Made by a program: the position numbers and the translations under genes. Below, in pieces: positions 1-7,112 of a stretch of 17,135 bases of DNA (position 1 is the stretch's first letter; each line of letters opens with the position of its first letter). The notes below the pieces were generated by a model. It was not told the DNA's origin, ran no database searches, and saw only the letters and a program-made list of their open reading frames with translations. This stretch comes from an uncultured Oscillospiraceae bacterium (lineage in GTDB: Bacteria > Bacillota > Clostridia > Oscillospirales > Acutalibacteraceae), in NCBI GenBank assembly GCA_900546785.1, contig URED01000044.1, positions 1 through 17,135 of the forward strand, read 5' to 3'.

Positions 1-36
1 GAAAAACGAAATTCAGCTCGATTTCTCGAAGTCTCC

Positions 37-90
37 TCAGCGTGTAGGACTACCCGTTTTTCTGAATTTACACCTTTTACTACACGCTGA
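37..90. repeat. 11-bp perfect inverted repeat with 32-nt spacer
   Basis: TCAGCGTGTAG at 37-47 is the exact reverse complement of CTACACGCTGA at 80-90. The spacer is too long for an ordinary terminator and contains cgtttttc and tgaattt, which are complements of gaaaaacg (1-8) and aaattca (9-15) but in swapped order. The right arm directly abuts the terminator-like hairpin at 91-118. It could be a recombination or transfer site, part of a mobile-element end, or a cut-off upstream structure. The function is not recognised. Confidence 0.5.
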
Positions 91-122
91 CGCACTGTGC
101 AGGGATCTGCGCAGTGCGTTTT
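91..122 (+). terminator. Rho-independent terminator-like hairpin
   Basis: Arms CGCACTGTGCAG (91-102) and CTGCGCAGTGCG (107-118) pair over 12 positions with one G-T wobble around a GGAT tetraloop. They are followed by TTTT. The orientation suits a rightward transcript arriving from beyond the left edge. The T tract is short. Confidence 0.5.
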
Positions 123-384
123 AATATACGGTTCAAGAACCGGCTGTATACGGATTTGCCGATAATAAAAACCCCGCGCGCAGGGACCCTCTCCGCAGGC
201 GGCGCAATGGAGAACGCCGCCCGCTCCCTGAACGCGGAGCCTCGCTTATAACAAGCGATAACAGCAATATATGCCGCTTTACAGCAAAAATCGTTTAACT
301 GAAATAATTTTACCATTAATAAAAATAAAAGCAATGCAAAAATCGGAACAAAAAACATATAAAACGGAAGCGCACACAAAAAAG
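123..384. other. Non-coding stretch, no supported gene
   Basis: No open frame here has a ribosome site or a recognisable product. The longest leftward frame would start with a TTG inside the T tract of the terminator at 385-401, so it is not credible despite a hydrophobic N terminus. A perfect 6-bp hairpin (TCGCTT 242-247, AAGCGA 253-258) is present without a T tract. The left part is GC-rich and the part from about 265 is strongly AT-rich. Confidence 0.5.
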
Positions 385-401
385 AAACGGCAGCGCCGTT
401 T
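374..401 (-). terminator. Terminator overlapping the stop of the truncated methyltransferase
   Basis: AAACGGC (385-391) and GCCGTTT (395-401) form a perfect 7-bp stem with a 3-nt loop. On the minus strand it is followed by a T-rich run, TTTCTTTTTT. The stop codon of the methyltransferase fragment (403-401) overlaps the outer arm, so coding sequence runs straight into the terminator. Confidence 0.75.
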
Positions 402-622
402 CACAGCGTGTCAACTGTGTATCCCTTATCCGCCAGCGCAAGCGAATACCTGCCGGTTCCCGCGCCGATCTCCGCAACACGCATACCGGGGCGCAGATAT
501 TTCTCAATATACTTCATTGTGGTTATATATTCAACGGCGTTGAATCTGCGCTCGAATCTGCTTTCCTCGTCATATTCATTGTAGTATGCTTTTACATATT
601 CCTGCGCGGTCTTACTGTTCAT
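401..622 (-). pseudogene. C-terminally truncated class I SAM-dependent methyltransferase
   Basis: This 73-residue frame matches only the N-terminal part of a small-molecule class I methyltransferase. It has an N-terminal helical region and then the SAM-binding motif I, VAEIGAGTG (about 49-57), followed by RYSLALADKGYTVD. Complete family members usually exceed 200 residues. Here the frame stops right after beta-2, so the rest of the Rossmann fold and any substrate site are absent, and no continuation appears in the other frames. The ATG at 622 was chosen because AGAAAGGA lies just upstream. It overlaps the end of the GNAT gene by 11 bp. It is the last member of the walJ-rlmH-GNAT operon. It is most likely a decayed remnant; a functional short protein is possible but I see no support for it. 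Confidence 0.7.
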
Positions 623-1040
623 ATCCTTTCTCCCAAAGCATAACATACTCGTCGGCAGGGGCGTCTGAAAGCTTTTCTTTTACCAAAAAGCTGTTTTTTA
701 TATAAAAATCCACCGCACCCGTGTTTTGGCAATAAACATGGAGTAAAAGACTGATCTTCTTTTCTTTAACAAAATCAAGAAGCGCCGTACCTATACCGAG
801 AGCGCGGTATTCTTTTCTGACAAACAAACCCTCAATATAACTTCCGTTAAGACCTATAAATCCTAAAACCGCACCGTCTTTTTCATATACATAGGTTTCG
901 GCTTTCGGTATCTGTTCTTTGGCGTATTCAAAATTACTTTTCCAAAACTCCTGTGGAATAAAGGAATGCGCCTGCATATTTGCATCCAGCCAAACCTGCA
1001 TAACGGAATCTGCATCTTCATTTCTGAATTTTCTGATCAT
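612..1040 (-). CDS. GNAT family N-acetyltransferase (YjaB/YiaC-like)
   Basis: The 142-residue protein has the usual GNAT size. It shows the acetyl-CoA-binding motif A at about 74-90, with R79-A-L-G-I-G84 matching the R/Q-x-x-G-x-G/A signature after the VRKEY strand. The C-terminal QNTGAVDFYIKNSF segment (about 105-118) is the motif B region of the family. The N-terminal pattern with AHSFIPQEFW resembles YjaB/YiaC-type acetyltransferases, whose members modify small molecules or protein lysines using acetyl-CoA. The substrate cannot be read from the sequence. Its ATG overlaps the rlmH stop as ATGA, so translation is probably coupled. It is third in a leftward operon. Confidence 0.85.
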   Translation of the reverse strand: MIRKFRNEDADSVMQVWLDANMQAHSFIPQEFWKSNFEYAKEQIPKAETYVYEKDGAVLGFIGLNGSYIEGLFVRKEYRALGIGTALLDFVKEKKISLLLHVYCQNTGAVDFYIKNSFLVKEKLSDAPADEYVMLWEKGYEQ

Positions 1041-1516
1041 TTGTGGTACCTTGCATGATTTAAGATTGAAAACGCGCGGTACACCTGCTCGCAGAGCACA
1101 AGGCGCGCAAGCTGGTGCGGCAGAGTCATTTTGCCGAATGAAAGCTTGAACGTGCCAAGCGATTTGACTTTATCCGAAAGCCCGAATGAACCGCCTATAA
1201 CAAAAGCTATTTTTGAATTACCAAGGCTCAGCTTTTCTATCTCCTGCGCAAATTCGGGTGAAGAGAATTCCCTGCCCTCTATGCACAGGGGAATGACCGC
1301 CGCACCTTTGGGAATTTTGGCGGCGATCCTTTCGCCCTCTTTTTCAATGATACTCAGTATCTCCGCCTCTGAAGGCGCATCTGGCGCGCGTTCCTCGGCG
1401 ATCTCTATGATCTGTGTTTTTGCATAGGGCGAAAGCCTTTTTATATATTCCGCGCAGCCGTCCCTCAAAAACTGCTCCTTGAGCTTGCCCACGCAGATCA
1501 CGCTTATATTTATCAC
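1037..1516 (-). CDS. rlmH: 23S rRNA (pseudouridine1915-N3)-methyltransferase RlmH
   Basis: RlmH is a small SPOUT-class enzyme that uses SAM to methylate pseudouridine 1915 in helix 69 of 23S rRNA on assembled ribosomes. The 159-residue length is exactly typical. The N terminus MINISVICVGKLKE, the glycine-rich SAM knot VIGGSFGL (106-113) and the C-terminal block MTLPHQLARLVLCEQVYRAF ending in YHK (130-159) are hallmarks of the family. The start is GTG at 1516 and overlaps the walJ stop as GTGA. The gene is therefore sandwiched by 4-bp overlaps on both sides and translationally coupled. Pairing with a YycJ/WalJ hydrolase is common in Clostridia. Confidence 0.95.
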   Translation of the reverse strand: MINISVICVGKLKEQFLRDGCAEYIKRLSPYAKTQIIEIAEERAPDAPSEAEILSIIEKEGERIAAKIPKGAAVIPLCIEGREFSSPEFAQEIEKLSLGNSKIAFVIGGSFGLSDKVKSLGTFKLSFGKMTLPHQLARLVLCEQVYRAFSILNHARYHK

Positions 1517-2301
1517 AGAACGATCAGACCTCCGTCATTTTCCGGTTTGGAGACGTAAAGGCGGTAATCCTCGTTTTCGCTTGCGCCGATCTCCGTCAGG
1601 GCGGAAACCGCCGAAATGCGGGCGATTTCCGGCAGATTATTATCTCTGCTCAGGTGGGAAAGGACGATTCTTGTGGTGCCGCTTTGGATCAGCTCCTTAG
1701 CAAAGGAATCCGCCGCAGCATTTGAAAGATGGCCCTTATCCGAAAGTATGCGCTGCTTGAGCGGATAGGGATAAGCGCCGTTTTGAAGCATGGAGATCTC
1801 ATGATTCGATTCAAGAAAAACAAGATCAGAGCCTGAAACGCCCTTTTTTGCGTCGTCCGTTATATAGCCGGTATCCGTACAGACGGAAACGGTGCGCCCG
1901 TCCGAAAGCTCAACACGGTATCCCACGCAGTCCACGGAATCATGCGAGTTGTGAAACGCAGAAACATACATATCCCCAAGATCAAGCACGGAATTGAGCT
2001 CATAAGACCTAACAGTATGATTCGCAACACCCGCAAAGCGAAGCTCCTCAAGCGTTGCCGGGGTAGCAAACACCGGCGTTTTGTGGCGCGAAGCAAAAAC
2101 ACGCACTCCGGCAATATGATCCGTATGCTCATGCGTTACGAGCACGGCCTTGATGCTCGCCGGATCAACGCCTATATCCATGAGCGCTGCAGAGCACCTT
2201 TTGGCGGAAACACCTATATCCACAAGTATTCCGCCGCTTTTGCCGCCTATGTATATTGAATTGCCGCTGCTGCCCGAAAAGAGCTGACATACCTTTGCCA
2301 T
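1513..2301 (-). CDS. walJ: MBL-fold metallo-hydrolase, WalJ/YycJ family
   Basis: This is a metallo-beta-lactamase-fold hydrolase of about 262 residues. The N terminus has the FSGSSGNS signature of the YycJ family (about 8-15). The metal site is HEHTDH at 57-62. Further ligands are likely in FHNSHDS, CTDTGY and LESNHE. YycJ proteins are linked to cell-wall metabolism and DNA repair and often sit near walKR, but no two-component genes are in this window. The ATG at 2301 was preferred over the TTG at 2307 because GGGAAG lies 7 nt upstream of the ATG and only 1 nt from the TTG. It heads a four-gene leftward operon, and no strong promoter is evident in the short gap behind the murA terminator. Confidence 0.9.
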   Translation of the reverse strand: MAKVCQLFSGSSGNSIYIGGKSGGILVDIGVSAKRCSAALMDIGVDPASIKAVLVTHEHTDHIAGVRVFASRHKTPVFATPATLEELRFAGVANHTVRSYELNSVLDLGDMYVSAFHNSHDSVDCVGYRVELSDGRTVSVCTDTGYITDDAKKGVSGSDLVFLESNHEISMLQNGAYPYPLKQRILSDKGHLSNAAADSFAKELIQSGTTRIVLSHLSRDNNLPEIARISAVSALTEIGASENEDYRLYVSKPENDGGLIVL

Positions 2302-2340
2302 AAACAAACTTCCCGTTTTTTGATCTTACCACAATTTTTG

Positions 2341-2367
2341 TACTAAAAAGGGGCGATGGCTCGCCCC
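2341..2367 (-). terminator. Terminator of murA
   Basis: GGGGCGA (2350-2356) and TCGCCCC (2361-2367) form a perfect 7-bp GC-rich stem with a 4-nt loop. On the minus strand it is followed by TTTTT. It lies 15 bp past the murA stop and separates murA from the walJ operon. Confidence 0.9.
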
Positions 2368-2382
2368 GTTAAAACTATATTC

Positions 2383-3669
2383 TCAGCCCGCGTGGGCGAC
2401 GCTGCCGGCAGGCTCTACCTGCACTCGTTTGATATCCGCGCCCAGCTTCGTAAGCTTTTCAACTATGTTTTCATAGCCTCTGTCCACATACTCTATTTTT
2501 TCCACAACCGTTTCTCCTGTTGCGATCAGACCCGCTATGACCATAGCAGCGCCTGCGCGGAGATCGGTTGCCTTTACTTTTACGCCTGTTAAATGATCTA
2601 CGCCTTCTATTACGGCTATCTTGCCGTCCACCTGAATATTGGCGCCCATTCTGAGCAGTTGGCCTACATACTGAAACCTGTTATCCCACACGGATTCGGA
2701 AAGGATAGACGTACCTTTTGAAACGGAGAGCAGCACCGCCATCTGCGGCTGCATATCCGTTGGAAAGCCGGGATGCGGCATTGTTTTAACATTGCATCTT
2801 GTAAGCGGTTTAAAGCGTGTTACGCGAACGGCGTCGTCATACTCTATGATCTCTGCGCCCGCCTCTTCAAGCTTTGCGCTGATGGATTCAAGATGCTTCG
2901 GGATCACGTTTTTGATGAGCACATCTCCACCACAGGCAGCGGCGGCAACCATATACGTGCCCGCCTCGATCTGATCGGGAATAATAGAATATGTGCAGCC
3001 GTGCATCTTTTCAACGCCGCGGATCTTGATAACGTCCGTTCCTGCGCCGCGGACGTCCGCGCCCATGGAGTTTAAAAAGTTTGCAAGATCAACGATATGC
3101 GGCTCCTTAGCAGCGTTTTCAATTACCGTAAGCCCTCTTGCAAGCACAGCAGCCAACATAACGTTTATCGTTGCCCCTACGGAAACAACATCCATATAAA
3201 CGGTTGTGCCCACAAGCTTTTCCGCCTCAGCGCAAACCATTCCGTTTACAATCTTAACATCAGCGCCGAGCATTTCAAACCCTTTGATATGCTGGTCTAT
3301 CGGTCTGTCTCCGAAATCACAGCCGCCGGGCAGCGCAACTTCCGCTTTTCTGAACCTGCCCAGCATGGCGCCGATAAGATAATAGCTTGCGCGAAAGCGC
3401 GAAGAAAACTCATACGGCACGCTTTGGCGCTTGATGGGGCGCGTATCTATCTCTATTGAATCCTTAGAAACAAGCTTTACCTGCGCGCCCATTTGGTTTA
3501 AGATCTCTATAATCAAAGAAACATCTGATATATTGGGTATATTTTCTATTCTTACAACATCATCCGCAAGCACTGCGGCGGGTATGATTGCAACCGCGGC
3601 ATTTTTTGCGCCGCTTATATTCACTTCTCCAAACAGCTCCCTGCCGCCCCTGATCACAAAATTTTCCAA
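2383..3669 (-). CDS. murA: UDP-N-acetylglucosamine 1-carboxyvinyltransferase (MurA)
   Basis: MurA catalyses the first committed step of peptidoglycan synthesis in the cytoplasm, transferring enolpyruvate from PEP to UDP-GlcNAc. The 428-residue protein begins ENFVIRGGRELFGEVNISGA and carries the conserved Lys22-Asn23 pair of the active site. The PEP/fosfomycin loop is ALPGGCDFGDRPIDQH with Cys117 present, so the enzyme is expected to be of the fosfomycin-sensitive type. The start is TTG at 3669: GAGGG lies 7 nt upstream, and 17 additional upstream codons look unlike MurA. The gene is monocistronic, with its own extended -10 promoter and a downstream terminator. Many Firmicutes have two paralogues (MurA/MurZ), and which one this is cannot be decided here. 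Confidence 0.95.
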   Translation of the reverse strand: MENFVIRGGRELFGEVNISGAKNAAVAIIPAAVLADDVVRIENIPNISDVSLIIEILNQMGAQVKLVSKDSIEIDTRPIKRQSVPYEFSSRFRASYYLIGAMLGRFRKAEVALPGGCDFGDRPIDQHIKGFEMLGADVKIVNGMVCAEAEKLVGTTVYMDVVSVGATINVMLAAVLARGLTVIENAAKEPHIVDLANFLNSMGADVRGAGTDVIKIRGVEKMHGCTYSIIPDQIEAGTYMVAAAACGGDVLIKNVIPKHLESISAKLEEAGAEIIEYDDAVRVTRFKPLTRCNVKTMPHPGFPTDMQPQMAVLLSVSKGTSILSESVWDNRFQYVGQLLRMGANIQVDGKIAVIEGVDHLTGVKVKATDLRAGAAMVIAGLIATGETVVEKIEYVDRGYENIVEKLTKLGADIKRVQVEPAGSVAHAG

Positions 3670-3748
3670 ATCTTTTCCCTCTTTAAATAACGGAATATAT
3701 ATAAAACAAGTAGAAATCAATTAAGTACGGTTTTTACCAACCTTGCAT

Positions 3749-3777
3749 ATTATAGCAGACTGAATTGCAAAAATAAA
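3749..3777 (-). promoter_or_regulatory. Putative murA promoter with extended -10
   Basis: On the minus strand TGCTATAAT (3757-3749) is a perfect extended -10 element (TGnTATAAT). TTTATT lies 17 bp upstream at 3777-3772 as a weak -35. It is placed about 80 bp before the TTG start of murA. Confidence 0.6.
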
Positions 3778-4094
3778 GACCTTTTAATAATTCGATACAC
3801 TTTTGTAATATATATTTTTAGCTAAAAAACAACAATATATATGGTTATTGAGCCGAAATACAGCCAAGATAGGGGATAAAAAATTTTTTGCATAAAAATC
3901 AAAAATCCCCATATTCTCCATTAATTACAAATTTATTACAAATATTTTAGTACATTTTGACGAAGAAATGCCTGCGCATAACAACAAAAAGAGCACAAAA
4001 ATATTATTTGAAGCAGCGCACCGATTATTAAACGGCGCCTTTGTTATTTTTTATAAAACTTTACAATTTGTTTTTAATTTGATTTTTAATAATA
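3778..4094. other. AT-rich divergent intergenic region
   Basis: This gene-free spacer between divergent murA and the CNNM gene is very AT-rich. It contains GGGGAT (3872-3877) and ATCCCC (3905-3910), a 6-bp inverted repeat with a 27-nt spacer around an A6T6 run. The only open frame (about 62 codons at 3968-4156) has no ribosome site and is not credible. I recognise no riboswitch consensus. Confidence 0.45.
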
Positions 4095-4123
4095 TTGACA
4101 AAACCACCGATATACTGTATTAT
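4095..4123 (+). promoter_or_regulatory. Sigma-A-type promoter of the CNNM/CorC gene
   Basis: A consensus TTGACA (4095-4100), a 17-bp spacer and TATTAT (4118-4123) precede the TTG start by about 36 bp. The ribosome site GGAGG is at 4147-4151. Confidence 0.8.
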
Positions 4124-4158
4124 GGATGTAAATATATATTTTTTACGGAGGATTAATT

Positions 4159-5538
4159 TTGGACGACTCTATATGGCCTCTGCTATTACTGCAGGTAGTA
4201 TTGATTGCGCTTAACGCCGTTTTTGCCGCTGCGGAGATAGCAATCGTCAGCATGAACGACAACAAAATGGCAAAAATGGCAAAGGAAGGAAACAAAAAGG
4301 CTGTAAGGCTTGTTAAGCTGACAAGTCAGCCCTCAAGATTCCTTGCAACCATCCAGATAGCCATTACGCTTGCAGGATTTCTGGGAGCCGCATCCGCTGC
4401 GGAAAGTTTCTCAGACGTGATTGTAGAGGCTGTTATGAAAACGGGGATCAGCATTCCCGAAAATCTGCTGAACAGTGTGGTTGTATTTCTGATCACGCTT
4501 ATCATCTCTTTCCTGAACATCGTTTTCGGCGAGCTTGTGCCCAAGCGAATCGCAATGCGCAATCCGGAAAGCTTTGCACTGGGCATTTCAGGCTTAATAT
4601 TTGCCATTTCAAAAATATTTAAGCCGATCGTATGGCTGCTTACGGCTTCCACAAACCTTGTTCTGCGCCTTTTCAAGATCGATCCCAATGAAAATGACGA
4701 CGAAGTGAGCGAAGAGGATATCAGAATGATGGTAGATGTTGGCAGTGAAAACGGCACGATAGACCGCACGGAAAAGGAATTCATACAAAACGTTTTTGAA
4801 TTTGATGATCTGACTGCCGGCGAGGTTGCTGTGCATCGAACAGAAGTATCGCTGCTGTGGCTGGACGAAAGCCCCGAGGACTGGGATAAGACGATCCACG
4901 GAAGCAGGCACAAGATCTACCCCGTTTGCAACGAAACCGTTGACAACGTTGTGGGCATACTCAACGCCAAGGATTATTTCAGGCTCGGCACCAAGGACCG
5001 GGAAACGGTTATGAAAAAGGCTGTTCACCCTGCATATTTTGTGCCGGAGAGCGTAAAGCTTGACGTTCTTTTCCAAAACATGAAGAAAAGCAGAAATTCC
5101 TTTGCCGTGGTGCTTGACGAATACGGCGGCACAACGGGTATCATTACGATAAACGACCTTGTTGAACAGCTTGTGGGCGACTTTGATTATGACGACAGCA
5201 ACGAGCCGAAACCGATTGAGGCAATAGAAAGCCTGGATTCCAAAACGTGGAAGATCATCGGCAATCCCGCGCTTGACGACATTGAGGACGCGCTTGGCAT
5301 CTCGCTCAAAACGGAGGAGTGCGACACTTTCAGTGGCCTTGTATTTGAGGCGCTCGGCTTGATTCCGGACGACGGCTGCAAACCGTTTGAAGTGGAAACG
5401 GACGGCCTTGTGATCAAGGTGCTCAAGGTCAAAAACCATCAGGTCCAGACGGCGGTAGTCTGCAAAGCAAGCCCCAAAAAGGATACTGCGGAACAGACAA
5501 AAAGCGAAAGCAGCGAAGAGAAAAGCAAAAACGAATAA
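4159..5538 (+). CDS. CNNM/CorC (HlyC/TlyC-type) transmembrane CBS-domain protein
   Basis: The 459-residue protein has the full CNNM-family order. An N-terminal DUF21 membrane domain has hydrophobic segments at about 5-30, 62-82, 104-126 and 140-165 and the conserved FGELVPKR at 123-130. A CBS pair spans about 205-340 and contains LDEYGGTTGIIT (319-330). A CorC_HlyC domain covers about 350-432. Family members act at the cytoplasmic membrane and are linked to Mg2+ (in some cases Co2+) export or homeostasis; the old hemolysin label is historical. The last 25 residues are a charged Lys/Glu/Ser tail. The start is TTG at 4159, fixed by GGAGG 7 nt upstream; no in-frame ATG lies nearby. The gene is monocistronic with a clear promoter and terminator. 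Confidence 0.9.
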   Translation: MDDSIWPLLLLQVVLIALNAVFAAAEIAIVSMNDNKMAKMAKEGNKKAVRLVKLTSQPSRFLATIQIAITLAGFLGAASAAESFSDVIVEAVMKTGISIPENLLNSVVVFLITLIISFLNIVFGELVPKRIAMRNPESFALGISGLIFAISKIFKPIVWLLTASTNLVLRLFKIDPNENDDEVSEEDIRMMVDVGSENGTIDRTEKEFIQNVFEFDDLTAGEVAVHRTEVSLLWLDESPEDWDKTIHGSRHKIYPVCNETVDNVVGILNAKDYFRLGTKDRETVMKKAVHPAYFVPESVKLDVLFQNMKKSRNSFAVVLDEYGGTTGIITINDLVEQLVGDFDYDDSNEPKPIEAIESLDSKTWKIIGNPALDDIEDALGISLKTEECDTFSGLVFEALGLIPDDGCKPFEVETDGLVIKVLKVKNHQVQTAVVCKASPKKDTAEQTKSESSEEKSKNE

Positions 5539-5541
5539 AAC

Positions 5542-5580
5542 AGGCCGGTGCTGAATTACTCAGGCGCCGGCCTTATTTTT
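5542..5580 (+). terminator. Bidirectional terminator between convergent genes
   Basis: AGGCCGGTGCTGA (5542-5554) pairs with TCAGGCGCCGGCCT (5560-5573) with one bulge and one wobble. ATTTTT follows on the plus strand. On the minus strand the stem is followed by TGTTTTATT, so it can also end the phosphoesterase transcript whose stop is at 5587. Confidence 0.85.
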
Positions 5581-5586
5581 CAAAAC

Positions 5587-6957
5587 TCATATAATGGCGA
5601 ACTGGTTATCTATCTCTCCGCCTGTAAGGATATTATCCGCCGCTATAGTCAGCTCGCGCAGCTCGCTGCTGTTTTTCATAATGCGCGACGGCGCACGCAT
5701 GGCGCACATGACCACACGGTAATAAGCACTGTCCCGCGTGTGCGGGTGCAAAGCGCCGTCCAGGATAGACAGCCACACCTCCCCGATCATCTCACGCAGT
5801 GGCTTATACCGGAACTGCATGGCGTCAGCCTTTGAAACGCCTTTTGCAAGCCCAAGCGCCCGCAACAGTTTATACACGTCCCATACAAGCGCGGTATCGA
5901 TCTTCTTTATAAGAGGCTTTAAAACAAACCAGTATTTTCCGAGCTCTGCGCCGTTGAGCTGCAGCGCCGTTGCGCGCTCCTCAAAATCCTGCCTGCTGCG
6001 GCATTCCGTAAGATTGAAAATTAAATTGCAGGCGTGCTTTGCCAGAAAACGCTGCGCGTCAATCTCCCTGCCGTTCAGGATAAAGCTTTCCAAATGCTCC
6101 ACATGATAGGTGAGCGTTTGATCCGCATTGACCGTAACTTGAACAATAGGCGCCGGGTATCCGCACAGCGAGCCGACGTTGACTTCCGTTATCCTATTCC
6201 CTGCCGGGCTTATAAAATAATCCGTATCCTGAATATGGCTGTGGCCTACGAACATATATTTCAGCCCGTTATCGGCAAAAAACGCGGCAACCTCTTCCCT
6301 GTTTTCCACGCAGGTAGAGCCGCCCGTGATAAGCGGTGAGATGTGAGGTATAAGCAAATGATGCTCTATGCCGATCATAAGAGCGCCGTCCGCTTTTGCT
6401 TTTTCAAGCTGGGCAACGATCCATTTTCTGCAATCGGGCGTGAAGCCCGCGTGATCGTTTTCGTTTTTATCATCATTCAGGCACAGAACACGGATTTTAT
6501 CGGAAAGATTGACCGTATAGCAGATCGTTCCGATCTCGGTTATAAAGCTGTCTGCCGCCTGCGCGGGACCGAAATCCTTATAAAATTCGGGAAGCTCGCT
6601 GCTTTTCATCACGGGCACGTCGTGAAAAGTCTGATCGCCCGCAAAGCGGCGCGGGTTCTCATCGCAGCACCAATCGTGTGTTGCGGTGATCAGATAGACC
6701 GGCTTTTTCTTTTTAAGCGCGTACAATTTTTCTCTGAATTCAAGGTGGGATACCATTTCTCCGTCATTTGAAACATCACCCAGAATGAAAACGGCGTCTG
6801 TATCGCTGCCTGCGATCTTTTCAAAGGCGGCGTCGATAATCTCCGCCGTTTCGGCAAGGCATTTCTGATCCGAGCCGGCGCGCAGCGCATAGGCTTTTCC
6901 CGCCGTGCCGAGCGTTTTGGAATAATAATGCGTATCCGCAATAAAAGTAAGCTTCAT
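5587..6957 (-). CDS. Calcineurin-like metallophosphoesterase
   Basis: The 456-residue cytosolic-looking protein has no signal peptide. The dimetal phosphoesterase motifs appear in order: ADTH (D8, H10), GDVSNDGE (D61), a THD block (T93-H94-D95), EHH (H199-H200) and GHSH (238-241). In most of the superfamily the third motif is GNHD/E, whose Asn bridges to a metal; here it reads ATHD, so metal binding may be altered. The catalytic core is about 300 residues and the last 150 or so form a predicted helical extension with no motif I recognise. The substrate is unknown. The ATG at 6957 was chosen over an upstream start at 7014 because the superfamily motif begins 3 residues later and the upstream residues look unrelated. 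Confidence 0.85.
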   Translation of the reverse strand: MKLTFIADTHYYSKTLGTAGKAYALRAGSDQKCLAETAEIIDAAFEKIAGSDTDAVFILGDVSNDGEMVSHLEFREKLYALKKKKPVYLITATHDWCCDENPRRFAGDQTFHDVPVMKSSELPEFYKDFGPAQAADSFITEIGTICYTVNLSDKIRVLCLNDDKNENDHAGFTPDCRKWIVAQLEKAKADGALMIGIEHHLLIPHISPLITGGSTCVENREEVAAFFADNGLKYMFVGHSHIQDTDYFISPAGNRITEVNVGSLCGYPAPIVQVTVNADQTLTYHVEHLESFILNGREIDAQRFLAKHACNLIFNLTECRSRQDFEERATALQLNGAELGKYWFVLKPLIKKIDTALVWDVYKLLRALGLAKGVSKADAMQFRYKPLREMIGEVWLSILDGALHPHTRDSAYYRVVMCAMRAPSRIMKNSSELRELTIAADNILTGGEIDNQFAII

Positions 6958-6972
6958 ACTATCACCAAGTCT

Positions 6973-7001
6973 ATTATATATGAAATGAACGCAGCGGGCA
7001 A
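6973..7001 (-). promoter_or_regulatory. Putative promoter of the phosphoesterase gene
   Basis: On the minus strand TTGCCC (7001-6996), a 17-bp spacer and a perfect TATAAT (6978-6973) precede the ATG at 6957. The predicted transcript start would leave a leader of only about 10 nt, and no strong ribosome site is visible, so translation could be nearly leaderless. Confidence 0.45.
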
Positions 7002-7032
7002 GCACAATATGCACCCCCGGCTGACCGGATAT

Positions 7033-7074
7033 AAAAAACCGGCTGACGCTGTAAATACAACGGCGCCCGCCGGC
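7033..7074 (-). terminator. Weak terminator after the GPH transporter
   Basis: On the minus strand GCCGGC (7074-7069) can pair with GCCGGT (7043-7038) across a long loop. It is followed by a T run (7037-7033). It lies about 40 bp past the transporter stop. The stem is short and the loop is large, so efficiency is uncertain. Confidence 0.4.
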
Positions 7075-7112
7075 TCTTATCTTTTATTTGACTTGATCTG
7101 CCGTACAGCGGT

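Noticed and set aside
80..379. Leftward 99-codon frame with hydrophobic N terminus
   Set aside because: It would start with TTG inside a terminator T tract, has no ribosome site and resembles no known protein.
3780..4150. Possible metal-sensing riboswitch upstream of the CNNM/CorC gene
   Set aside because: The promoter at 4095-4123 leaves a leader of only about 30 nt, too short for an M-box or yybP-ykoY element, and no consensus was recognised.
3968..4156. Rightward 62-codon frame in the murA-CNNM spacer
   Set aside because: It has no ribosome site, lies in low-complexity AT-rich DNA and overlaps the strong promoter and ribosome site of the CNNM gene.
4609..5439. Long leftward frame antisense to the CNNM gene
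   Set aside because: It is a shadow of the well-supported CNNM coding frame and has no family features.
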